In this document: piece by piece, positions 1 to 37,600 of the stretch
Layout of the letters: the number at the start of each line of letters is the position of its first letter
How positions within the stretch are numbered: the stretch's first letter is position 1
From: Branchiostoma floridae
Taxonomy: Eukaryota > Chordata > Leptocardii > Amphioxiformes > Branchiostomatidae
Length of the DNA stretch: 64,000 nt
NCBI RefSeq assembly: GCF_000003815.2
Contig: NC_049991.1
Location: 19,854,432 to 19,918,431, forward strand
Direction: 5' to 3'
Made by a program: the position numbers and the translations under genes
The notes under the pieces: generated by a model
Told to the model about the DNA's origin: nothing
Seen by the model: the letters and a program-made list of their open reading frames with translations, nothing else
Databases searched by the model: none

Positions 1-281
1 CTTCCTTCCGTCATTTGACGGAACTTTGCTGCTGGGGACGGACAAAAATTTTACCCATTCCGTCCCCTGTGATGGACAAAAATCGGCATGTAAAGATCTT
101 AAATGAGTCAAGCTGAGTCTACCAGTAAAATTTGCTGCTCAAAATAAAGGAAATAGCATTTCAGAGGGTCTAGACTTTAACATTTCCTAGGGAGCATACC
201 GCCGGACCCCCCCAAGGATCGTCGCGCCTTCGACAAGATTTCCATTCAAAATCCAGAGGACGGAAAACATTTATGAAAGTA

Positions 282-26590
<26,309 letters not shown>

Positions 26591-27759
26591 CTTCAAGTTG
26601 TTCCTGTAAGATCCTGTGTCACCACGGAAACGGTCTGAAGATGAAGGAAGGCCAAGGTCAAGAAGAGAGTATGTAAGGTCAAGAACAATCTTTGCAAACT
26701 TATTTAGAGCTTCGCTTGTGGAATTATGCAACATCTATAAGAGAGAATTTAGTTGGTTAGTTCTAATTCTGTTGTCAGAAGACAAGTACTAGTGCTCAGA
26801 CGATACTCCCGATAACACAAATGTGTACCCCGGATGTTAGGAACACACAATGACATTGAACGACCTTTCTTTGTCCTTGACGACATCTCAAACTGCACTG
26901 GAGACACACGAAAAGCAACTTTGTGGTATTCCGTAGCTGAGACCAAGGTTTTATCTACTTCAGGAATACTTCTGCTTCCGTGTTCAAGACAATGATGTTG
27001 CCATGCATTCCCTGGAAGTACTTGTAATGTTACACTCATTTGCAAAATGATCATGACAGCGGTTCCGTTCGAAAGGAGAAGGATGAAATATAAAACACTT
27101 CAAGCACACCAAGGCCAGCGTTGAAAGAGACATCCTGTTTCGGTAGAGACTAGCAAGGATAATACCCAAAGTTTCAACATCATTGTTGCATTTCCCTTTT
27201 CTACTCCATGCCTTGACAAAACAACAACTTTAATTCCTTTGTGGAAAGTACAAAGTAAAACTACTCGATTGTCAAAAACCGCATTTGTTGGAATATGGTG
27301 GCAACGTTTACTGTCAGTACATTGTGCTTTTTTTTGTACTCCGATCTTTTCCAAGGATTCGGGATTCTTAAATCAGATTTTCTCTGTAAAATATGTACAA
27401 TAGTTACTGCGTTCGCGTGGCGCAAGCTCGTGTCTTTTGGTGACAAGGACGCCCTTGGTGCTCGTTGCGTTTTCATAGTTCAGCAAACTCTTCCATGATG
27501 ATGATGATGACAAACCAATGCCAAAGGAGATCAACAATCGACCCTGTTATTAATTAAGCTCCTTGGGTAAGCTCTTTCTTAAAAAAAACCTCAGAGAGAA
27601 GAACAACACGACGATATAGTTTACTCAACGGTTTATACGAGCCAAGGAACTTACATAGTTGTCACCACTCCGACGGTCGTCGTGGCAGAAACCGAGGTTT
27701 GTTGACAGTGGAGGTCGGGGTGCCCTTCGACGGACGCGAACAGAATTCGAACCATAGAA

Positions 27760-27890
27760 CAGGAAATTCTATACGGAGAACAAGAGATTCTATAGGGGGA
27801 ACATGAGATTCTATACGGAGAACAAGAGATTCTATAGGGAGAACAACAGATTCTATTCGGAGAACAACAGATTTTATACGGAAATGTTCT
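27760..27890. repeat. ~24-bp tandem repeat
   Basis: GGAGAACAAGAGATTCTATA-type units repeated about five times, upstream of the Gla-EGF gene. Confidence 0.8.
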
Positions 27891-29232
27891 TGTTTAGGCA
27901 AAATTACGTCGCTGTTTTTATTGTTCCCTCGAGAACAATGTAGAATATTAGCTCATAAAGTAAATATGCTGATAAAGATATAGTGCTTCAGGAGTGTGTA
28001 TTTTGGCAAAAGGAAATTAAGATTTATACTGAAGTCTGCTTTTTTTTTCATAATGAGGAAAGAGTGACGCTTATCAAAGCACCACACATTACGCCATATA
28101 GGAATGGAAATAAACTCACTAGCGTGTTTATCTAGTTACTTATTGAAGGGCCTTTGTGAGAAAACAGTTCATATGTCACTAAGTAATTGCGTAGTAAAGC
28201 AATGATGGTTACGCTCCTATCAGCAACAACATTGCTTTCTTACCTTGGTATGATGATGGTATACTGAGACTATTTTCCGACAGTAACGGTTACACATTAA
28301 CGTTAACGTCAACAAAGAACAACTGCAGCCGTTGTGTAACCTACTGACAGATATCATAGCTTCCCATGCTAGTAATACTATATATTCCCAGGGAATTTTG
28401 TTCTGGTATGCTGCAGTCTGTTGTTGTTTATTCTGCGGGTTATAAAACCTTACCACACCTGACCGCCCCAGGGACAGTAATCTTTACCAGACTAACAACA
28501 CTGGCTATGAGAGATTGGACACTAGTTCTGAGGAGAAAATGTTAACCTACCCACAACTGATTCTCCTGGAAAATTATTCCCATTTTTTACCGAATTCTAC
28601 CATCCGTACCCCCGCAGTAAGGCTTGGTGGAGGCTAACCCCAAGACCATATCTGTGTACTAGTTGGGATGAACTGGCCACTGAAAAAGCCTGGCAGCTTG
28701 GCTTGTGAAACGCGTACAATCTCGTTTGAAAGTAAAATTTGTAAACCTTTTTCTAAAGTAAGTGATTACACTATGCGTCCGATAGAATCTTTGTTGTTAA
28801 ATCTGTCCACATGTAACATGTACGTAGGCGGTGGGTCTTTCTTCGGCACAAAACAAACCGAAGTCGAAGAAACATCGCCCAAGAAGAAGTCAGCATCGCG
28901 TTCATGCTATGCCTTACCTTCTTCTCAAGTTCAAATACAGCACACCTGTTGCAAACGCCTGTTCTACTCACCTGATAAGACACGGAGACGACAGGTGTTC
29001 AGCTGTTCTTCTTGCCGGAAGGAAAAAACAACACAACCGTCGACAGGTTTTCCCAAGTTTCCCACGAGCCGGAATGGCGATGTAGCCTCGCTCGCAGACT
29101 TCTGTCGCAGCGGCATTTATTTTTGGGGACCGCTGATTCGCGGTTTTCAAAACGCGTTTATATTCTCTATGTCAGGAAAAGGCAGAGTTTGGGCTAAAAA
29201 AAACTCTTTTTCTCGGCAAAGAGAACATATTG

Positions 29233-29452
29233 ATGAGTCTCTACCAGACTCCCGCCTGGCCGATAGGGGACTTTGTGACCAAGTTAGGAATAAAAGCCTA
29301 GTAGGATTTAATTGGCCTAGGAATGTTGGCCGACCTGGCCTTAGGTCGCAAACTGTACTCCTCGGGCATCTCAGAAACTCCTCTGGCGTGTTTCTGTCTT
29401 ATTTGGCCAATTTCTACTACTTTTTAGAGACCTGGTGGGCCTGGTAGAGGCT
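29233..29452. mobile_element. MITE family F
   Basis: GAGTCTCTACCAGACTCC at the left, GGCCTGGTAGAGGCTA at the right. It forms the end of the spurious 259-codon frame in this area. Confidence 0.78.
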
Positions 29453-30899
29453 AAATATTGATGATGAAAATCGCGAATCAGCTCCCAAATCAGCAAACGC
29501 CAGAGGTCTGCGAAGGAGGCTAAGGTCGGGGCGTGTTATGTTTAACTCGAGTGTTTACAGATGAGAGTTGGAGGGTGATTATCACATCGTACGACCTTAG
29601 GGGCGGATCAGCTCAACTAAAAGTGGGTGCCTGCCTTAGCCATACTCAGTCGTATAATACTCGTACCTCTTTTCCAATAGGACGGCGCTCTCGCCGCGCT
29701 CTCTCTGCGACCTCAAAGTTGACATATCGCTCAACGAATTGTATAGAAAAGAAAAGAATCTTTTTACACTTTCTGAGTTTACTGGTCTTCTGAGTCACAC
29801 GTCTTGCATAATATACCCAGTGTAAGTAAGAACGAAGGTTACACATATCCTATTCAGGTCCCAGTGAGAGTGCAGCGCGGTCGCCGTCTAGCGGTCTAGT
29901 GGAAGGGGGGTACATTCGGTTAGAAGGTTTCAGACAGCGTTTGTATGTGTGTGTGCCTGTGTATGTACATGTATGTATGTATGTATTTGCTTATTCATTT
30001 ATTTTCAATGATTTATTTTCAGAAATCAAATATAAGCACATTGGTACAGAGATAACTTGCAAAAGGTTCTATCGCAGTGCCCACGTCAGCCACCAGGGGG
30101 CCACTGATGGACCTCGACTTTCGTCTACCCAAAGCCCTACTCATCAAATAGAGTCCAGTTAATTGCATAACGGATTAAGGCACACTCCTGTTAATTGCAC
30201 GGAAACATTGCACCAAAATCCCAAATCGGTGCGGTCCAACTGGGTAACTTCACATTATTGCCACACCCGCATAATTGGACGAAATACGCTGGTAAATGGG
30301 ATGTGCATTTAAACGGCTTCTACTGTACCAAATATCATCATTATCCATCCAGACGTTATGCTGACCACCAAAAAATATTCCGGAATCACAAACAAGCCCA
30401 CAAACCCACAACCTCCCTACACAGACACCGACTAAAAACTATACCTCCATTTTGCATTGAGGTAATATGAAAACCAGTAATAAACATTCAAGAAGCTATG
30501 GGGGTTATCTATTTACCACAACACCCACCCCACCCCCTTAGTTTCAATGGTTCCTCCCCTAACGCTTGTTATGTTGACCGTATCGCAGACCAGGTTTTAT
30601 GACGCGTTTTTATGGGATCTGATTGTGTAAGGGGATTTTTTTAGAGTAGACTTATTCGGGACACACCCAGACTCTGATTGGTCCGTACTTGGTCACGTGG
30701 GTAAATCAAAGTAGTGTGACGTAGGAACGTCCATGCTTCTTATACTTCGTGAATAATGTCCTCTTTGATTTTGTCAGGGATGAGGAACACAGTGACATGA
30801 GAGACATAATAAGTATTTTCTTGGAGTTTGTACCTTTTACGGAAGAAGGCGCTTCAACATAGAGCGCCGTAAAATAACTCATGTGTGGCGTATTACTAG

Positions 30900-31087
30900 T
30901 ACTCTCCAAGCAGAGGTTCGCCTCCGGCTGGTTTTTGTGACATTTTTTTGGTGCGTTTTATCGGACTTTCTATCTTGTACCGTCTCACGTTGAAACAAAG
31001 GAAACGGTACGAAATAGAAAGTCCGATAAAAACGCATGAAAAAAATGTTTAAAAAACAGCCGGAGCCGGATTTCTGCTTGGAGAGTA
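30900..31087. mobile_element. MITE family B
   Basis: TACTCTCCAAGCAGAGGTTC at the left, CTGCTTGGAGAGTA at the right, with the same CGGACTTTCTATCTTGTACC arms. Confidence 0.88.
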
Positions 31088-31546
31088 TGGTGTATCAGCT
31101 GTCCATGTTTTGTTTAATACCACGTCTCGTGCCACCTGTCTTCGTTGCGCTTTCAATGAGTCCCGCGTGGCGTCGCGTAGCGCAAAGGGTGCAAATACCT
31201 TCCCATCATGCAATGCGTGCACACATTAATATCACTAGCCAGGGATTTGTGCCATGTAATATCATTGTGCCCAAACTTCACCAAACAGCAGTGTTTTTCT
31301 GAAAATACTATTGATTGATGATATTATACTACTTGTACATCAGAAAAACACAAATGCACCAAGAAGCACCCATGTGAAAGTAAAGAAAAGGATATTTGTC
31401 AACAATTATTACAAAAACAATATACTTGGGTAGGGTGTTTAGCTTAAAGCCCAGGTGACCTGGGATATTGTGGACGGCCTTGCCCCTCAGTTACCATGGT
31501 TACCAGGCCTCAGTGTCCTTCGGCTGGAGTCATTTCTGTCCGGAGT

Positions 31547-32563
31547 TGTGTTCTGTCCGCTGCAATTGGCGACGATACAGTAGCGACTTTGCTGTAATTC
31601 GTGACAATACGGTAACCATTGCAGTGCATTGGCTCCAAGTCGCCAAGTCTCAGTGTATTGTCAGCACTGTCCGGAAATCTCCAAGCAGATCCTACGGTGC
31701 CATAAGATAGTATCAACGCTAGCCTGACTAAAATCGCGCTCCTAGCGGCCGGCCCTATAGTATTGCCGCCGCCCTAGTCATTTTAAACCCCAGCCAGCGA
31801 GAGATTGTGTAAACACAGGCTAGTATCAAAGCTGTAATCTCCAACGCCGTGGCCAATTTTACCCCTCTGCCGGCTGAAGTCCTTCCCCAGCTTATGTTAC
31901 TGTTTTATGCCACCGGAGGAATCTGCTTGGAGATTATCAAAGCTGGGCAGGGAGTATAGCCGGCTAAGGGAGTCAAATATACGGGAAGTTTGATACTATA
32001 CATTACGCACAGTGGATCCGGTTGGAGATTACGGTCGGCACCCAGTGTATTCAAGAACGTTATATACTAGTATTCAATATAACGTCCTTGGTGTATTGTG
32101 TTCATTTGGTTAAGTTCCGCTGGTAGCGGCTGTGCTATAATTCGTGACAGTACGGTAACCAGCCGGCTCCAAGTCGCCAGGTATCAGTGTAGGTACCGGT
32201 CGCCTGGAGTTGGTACTGTCCGCACTTGTGTTCTGTTCATTTGGTTATGTTCCGCTGGTAAAGGCTGTGCTATAATTCGTGACAATACGGTAACCAGCCG
32301 GCTCTAACTCACCAAGCCCCAGTGCCCGCCGTCCGGAGTCAGGTGTGTCCACACTTTGTCCAGTCTAGTCCTGCCCTCCGGCTGTCTTGTGTTCTGTGTC
32401 TTCTATTCGTTTGGTTATGTTCCCCTGCGACAGTTAGCGACGATACGGTAACGACTGTGCTACAATTCGTGACAATACTGTAACCAGCCGGCTTCAGTGC
32501 CCACCGCCCGGAGTCAGGTGTGTCCGCACTTTGTCCAGTCCAGTCCCGTTATCCGGCTGTACA
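31547..32563 (+). repeat. Four ~110-175-bp repeats upstream of the P450 start
   Basis: Copies at about 31547-31655, 32096-32227, 32228-32386 and 32387-32563 share a TTCGTGACAATACGGTAACC core (variants in each) and GCCGGCTCCAAGTCGCCA-type sequence. The last ends 28 bp before the ATG, so the repeats probably form the promoter or 5' UTR. A MITE (31676-31936) separates copies 1 and 2. Confidence 0.75.
31676..31936. mobile_element. MITE family A, enlarged
   Basis: AATCTCCAAGCAGATCCTAC at the left, ATCTGCTTGGAGATTA at the right. The middle carries extra sequence of unknown origin. A further fragment of the family may follow to about 32030. Confidence 0.75.
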
Positions 32564-32591
32564 GCATACAGCAGACCGGCTCGTGCTCGCC

Positions 32592-32829
32592 ATGACGCCA
32601 GACGTCGGTCTTGTCAGCCTCCCGCCGGCGGACAGCGGCGCGCTCACCGCCGCCCTGGTGCTGGTGCTGGTCTCGATGCTGGTCGCCCTGAGCCGGCGCA
32701 GGCCCCGGGACTTCCCCCCGGCTCCTCCCGGCGTGCGGGCCTGGCCGCTCCTCGGGCACCTGCCGGCCCTCGGCCCCGAGCCGCACCGGACACTCGCCGC
32801 CTGGACGGACAGCTGTGGCGACGTGCTCG
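32592..32829 (+). CDS. P450 exon 1: anchor and Pro-rich hinge
   Basis: ATG at 32592 opens 79 codons, ending CGDVL plus G, donor G/GTCAGT, phase 1. An upstream in-frame ATG at 32520 exists, but this start places the membrane anchor at the usual distance. It is the one I choose. Confidence 0.85.
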
Positions 32830-34616
32830 GTCAGTACGACGGATTCCTTTGCTTTTATTGTTTGTTTGTTTGTTTATGCCTTTGTTTATCTATTTATTTC
32901 TTGGTTTGGCTGTTCAGCACGCACAGTCAGGGTTGCCCAACTAGCTATTACAAAAGGCTACTATAACCTTATTTTTACTCGAATAGTGCTCCATTCGGCC
33001 GCCAGGGCCGCTTTTCGTAGAGGTCGAGTTGCGAGGAGTGTCAGGGTTCAATACGTATTAGTATATCGATAAGTATCGTAATAGTAATTGTAAGGAAGAT
33101 CCTCTCGACATCTTCCCTAATTTCCGCAAATCCTTTTCAACCCACAGTATCGTTCTGATTTCAATCTTAACTTGGGCCCTTGTCCTGCTGAGCCCGTTTA
33201 TATACGGGTGAAATGGTGCTTTGCTCAGTAAAGGGTCTGTAACGTTAGTTAACCTTTAGCCGCTGGTAACCTTCTTCCGTTGTATCTAAAAAGCAGGCAA
33301 AGCAACCGGCGGTGGTTACATAATCTCTAAATACTTCAGTTTGAAACCATAGTGTGTTGACTTGATATTGCTAAATACCCAACCCTTTTTAAATGTATAA
33401 CGAATATAGGTTACCACGCGGATATACGTAGATAAGCTTTACGTCGTAAAACACGACTAACACACAGAGACCTGGAGGGGTCTACTAGTCTCTACCAAAC
33501 TCCATAGGTCGCTGGAAAAACCATAGAAATGGAACAAGTAGAGGTAAGCCGGCCAGAGAAGTACAGCCGGCTAGGGAACAGGCGACCTACGGAATGATTG
33601 TTCTGGGCGGCTGACTCCCCTAGTGTACTATGACTCTGTTTGTCCAATTTCTACAATTAGACCACCCATCTACGAAGCCTGGTAGAGGCTAGGATCTACT
33701 TGAAGATTGGATCTACATATTTAGATTAGTTCTGTAGCAAGCGGTCTGTGTTCAGAAATGTGGAATCAGTTCCGCCAATCTGAGTTCCGCATACTGAAGA
33801 GGCTGGCGCTCTTCTGAAGGGCTCTTATGAAGGTTAAGGGTCATTGACCGAGAGGTCGGTCAGCAGCCGAGGTGAAGGTCTCTATAGTCAACCCTCTGTT
33901 ATAAGCATTAAATGAGATTACGAGTAAAGTTGGTAAATCGTGTTTGGGGCAAGAATATGTTCTTGAAGACTGGAGATGTTTACATTATGTGAATTTTCCA
34001 AAGGAACTGCTTACAAGAAAGAAAGAAGGGCGACATTCCTTTCTTCTGCGAACGATCCTTAACGACCACACGTACAGTTAAGACGGGATTTCATTCATTA
34101 ATTCCATTTCTTAGAATCCCAAAGCGTTTAATTTTCTTCAATGGTTTTAATTTCTTTCAATTGTTTCATTTTCTCAGTAGCAGTCTTCGTTTGACCTACT
34201 TGTTAAAATACACATCCCCGGGCATTACCGTGCACACAAATAAAGTGCTGCCAAGGCCGGAGTGCCAGAAACTGAAATTCGTCCTGACGTTGGACCACAC
34301 ACACCCGCTATGTTTCTTTAGAATGGCCTTGAACATCATGAACGCAGCTCTTTCGGACGTTGACCCTTATCCGGGGGCAGATCGTGTCGCGTGCCTGGCT
34401 AGAATTTGCAACAAACCTCTTCAGAGGGTATTGAACCTTTCCTGGGGGCCGGGTCCTGGCTAGGTCCGAGACTTGGGAACAATCGGGCTATTCTGTTTTG
34501 TTCGCGGCACAAAAAAAGCACGTTTGCACGGTTGTAGATGTAGGCATTGTAGTCTCCTTTGTCGCTTAGTTTCTTTCTGCGTAGTGTCATAGTATGTATA
34601 ATCATGCTGACAGAGA

Positions 34617-34664
<48 letters not shown>

Positions 34665-37600
34665 TGGGCCTATTGTTTGAGTACACGGCTCTTTTCTACA
34701 AGTACAGTGTACAAGATTATAATACTTTCAAGGCGACCTTATTCGATAACCCTCTCTCCGACAATGCCAAATTCAATTTCGCTGCCTCGCTATCCTCTAA
34801 ACACAGTTCTGTGATCATTTTACCCAACCCCAAACGACGTTAAGTGCGTACAATGCCTTTTAGTTCCGACTGCCTGATTACATTTCTGTGAAGCTGACAT
34901 GGATGTAACCGAGTTATGGTTTGATTGGTTTCCTTATCCAAGGTCAATATGAGGGAGCTCCAGGCATGAGCCTCTAGCATGGAACCTCTGAAAGTAAAAG
35001 ACACACTTCCCGAGAAGAGTAGGTGTGCATGGCCAAAACTAGGCGCAAGCCGTAGCAAAGGGCACTCCTACATTGTAACCACTTTAAAAATGGGTCATGC
35101 CTCAGCTCAGTTGTGAATCACTGCCTCCCCTCCCCTGGTTGACGACCTTGGTACTGCAGCATAATTTCGGTTTTTGTATCTTTTTTCCTGGACCGGACAT
35201 GTTGTTGTCCCATCTGCAGGGTTGCGGTTCGGGATGAATTAGTAAAACATAAAAATGACCAGAAAAAATGTATTATGAGCCAAAAATGACTAGAACTGTC
35301 CAGAGAGACTAGTCTCCAAGCAGACCCTACGGTGCCTAAAGAGATAGTATCAAAGCTGGCAAAGGAGTATAGCCGGCCAAAGGGAGTCAAACGGGCACCT
35401 GGTGCCGCTATAGTAAGTCCCTAGCCAGCTTTGATTCTATTTCTAAGGCACCTTAGGGTCTGCTTGGAGACTACAGGGAGACTGCTATGGACGCTACGGT
35501 TTTTTTATGTTTTTTACTACATGTGCTTTTGTTCCATGTTTAGGGCTGAGGTTCGGGATGAGTGACGTAGATATGTTTTTGTTCCATGTTTAGGGCTGAG
35601 GTTCGGGATGAGTGACGTAGTTATGTTTTTGTTCCATGTTTAGGGCTGAGGTTCGGGATGAGTGACGTAGTTATGTTTTTGTTCCATGTTTAGGGCTGAG
35701 GTTCGGGATGAGTGACGTAGTTATGTTTTTGTTCCATCTGTAGTACTGAGGTTCGGGATGAGTGACGTAGTTATGTTTTTGTTCCATCTGTAGTACTGAG
35801 GTTCGGGATGAGTGACGTAGTTATGTTTTTGTTCCATCTGTAGGGCTGAGGTTCGGGATGAGTGACGTAGTTATGTTTTTGTTCCATCTGTAGGGCTGAG
35901 GTTCGGGATGAGTGACGTAGTTATGTTTTTGTTCCATCTGTAGGGCTGAGGTTCGGGATGAGTGACGTAATTATGTTTTTGTTCCATCTGTAGGGCTGAG
36001 GTTCGGGATGAGTGACGTAATTATGTTTTTGTTCCATCTGTAGGGCTGCGGTTCGGGATGAGTGACGTAGTTATGTTTTTGTTCCATGTTTAGGGCTGAG
36101 GTTCGGGAGGAGTGACGTAGTTATGTTTTTGTTCCATGTTTAGGGCTGAGGTTCGGGATGAGTGACGTAGTTATGTTTTTGTTCCATGTTTAGGGCTGAG
36201 GTTCGGGATGAGTGACGTAGTTATGTTTTTGTTCCATGTTTAGGGCTGAGGTTCGGGATGAGTGACGTAGTTATGTTTTTGTTCCATGTTTAGGGCTGAG
36301 GTTCGGGATGAGTGACGTAGTTATGTTTTTGTTCCATGTTTAGGGCTGAGGTTCGGGAGGAGTGACGTAGTTATGTTTTTGTTCCATGTTTAGGGCTGAG
36401 GTTCGGGATGAGTGACGTAGTTATGTTTTTGTTCCATCTGTAGGGCTGAGGTTCGGGATGAGTGACGTAGTGGTACTGAACAGCCTGGAGGCGATGCGGG
36501 AGGCCCTGGTTGCCCAGGGAGACGCCTTCTCCTCAAGACCCCGGATGTTCATGATGGACATCTTCTCGGACGGCGGGAAAGGTGAGATGGTCTAGTTCTA
36601 GTTCTAGTTCTAATTCTAGCTTTACTACTAGTTTTAGTTCTAGTGCTAGTTCTAGTTCTAGTTCTAGTTCTAGTTCTAGTTCTAGCTCTAGCTCTAGTTC
36701 TAGTTTTAGTTTTAGTTCTAGTTCTAGTTCTAGTTCTAGTTCTAGTTCTAGTTCTAGTTCTAGTTCTAGTTCTACCTCTACATCTAATCTAGTTCTAGTT
36801 CTAGTTCTAGTTCTAGTTCTACTCTAGTTCTAGTTCTAGTTCTAGGTCTAATCTAGTTCTACTTCTACTTCTACTTCTACCTCTAATCTACTTCTAGTTC
36901 TAGTTCTACTCTAGTTCTAGTTCTAGTCTATAGTCTGCAAACGCAGCGTCTAGACTACGTGTGAGATGACAGCAACCTTGTCTTGAATGTACTGATAGAC
37001 CTGATAATCTGGACGCAGCTGTGTAAAAGTAAAAAAGGAATTCCGGACCAGCTTAGCTGATGAAAGAGCTAGTCTTTCCACTTGTCGTGACAGAGAGGAC
37101 AGACGCTATGTACAGTATATACAGTGTCATTGTTCCCCTGGCTCTTTTCGACAAGCACAGTGAACAATGAACAGTGGATTTCGAACAAAAGACTGCAACC
37201 CTTTCCAGTAGCCTGCATGTCGGGTGAGTGACACAGCCGGGATTCGACCTAACCACCAAATTGTCTTTTATCAGCAGCTCACTCTAGTAAAAAAATGGAG
37301 AATAAACGTTTCGCATGTTCTTCGACATTTGTTTTCTAAAAAAATGATAATTTCACAGTCCATTTTCTCCAGTTTTGTCAGGCACCGTACAGCCTGTGCC
37401 AGGACCTTATAGTCACTGTGAACTGAAATAGCAAAAACATTTCCCGGCTTTAGATTTAGGGTCACGCAACGGGATTAGGATGTTAGGCGATCTAATCCCA
37501 TCGGGCTGCGTAATACGTATTTGTAGTAGTATCTCATGATCAGGGCCTGTGCCATAGTCAAGTTCAACGCCACGATGGAAATCACTTCGTTTCGGTTGTC

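Larger units (their letters stand above)
26591..32591. other. Intergenic region between Gla-EGF and P450
   Basis: A divergent arrangement: the Gla-EGF start is on the left, the P450 start on the right. It holds repeats listed separately. I see no convincing exon. CpG-poor except near the P450 start. Confidence 0.6.
32830..36443 (+). other. P450 intron 1 (3.6 kb)
   Basis: It contains a TTTG tract, MITE F, the (GA)n tract, MITE A and the 50-bp acceptor minisatellite that makes up its last 0.9 kb. No other gene seen. Confidence 0.8.

Noticed and set aside
28668-29447. 259-codon open frame on the plus strand
   Set aside because: No recognisable domain, no coding bias, and its last third runs through a family F transposon. 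Probably chance.
35531-36480. CRISPR-like regular spacing of repeats
   Set aside because: Direct 50-bp tandem units with no spacers, continuous with a P450 exon, in an animal genome.
36582-36827. Poly-serine frame
   Set aside because: Translation of the TCTAGT satellite directly after a clear splice donor.
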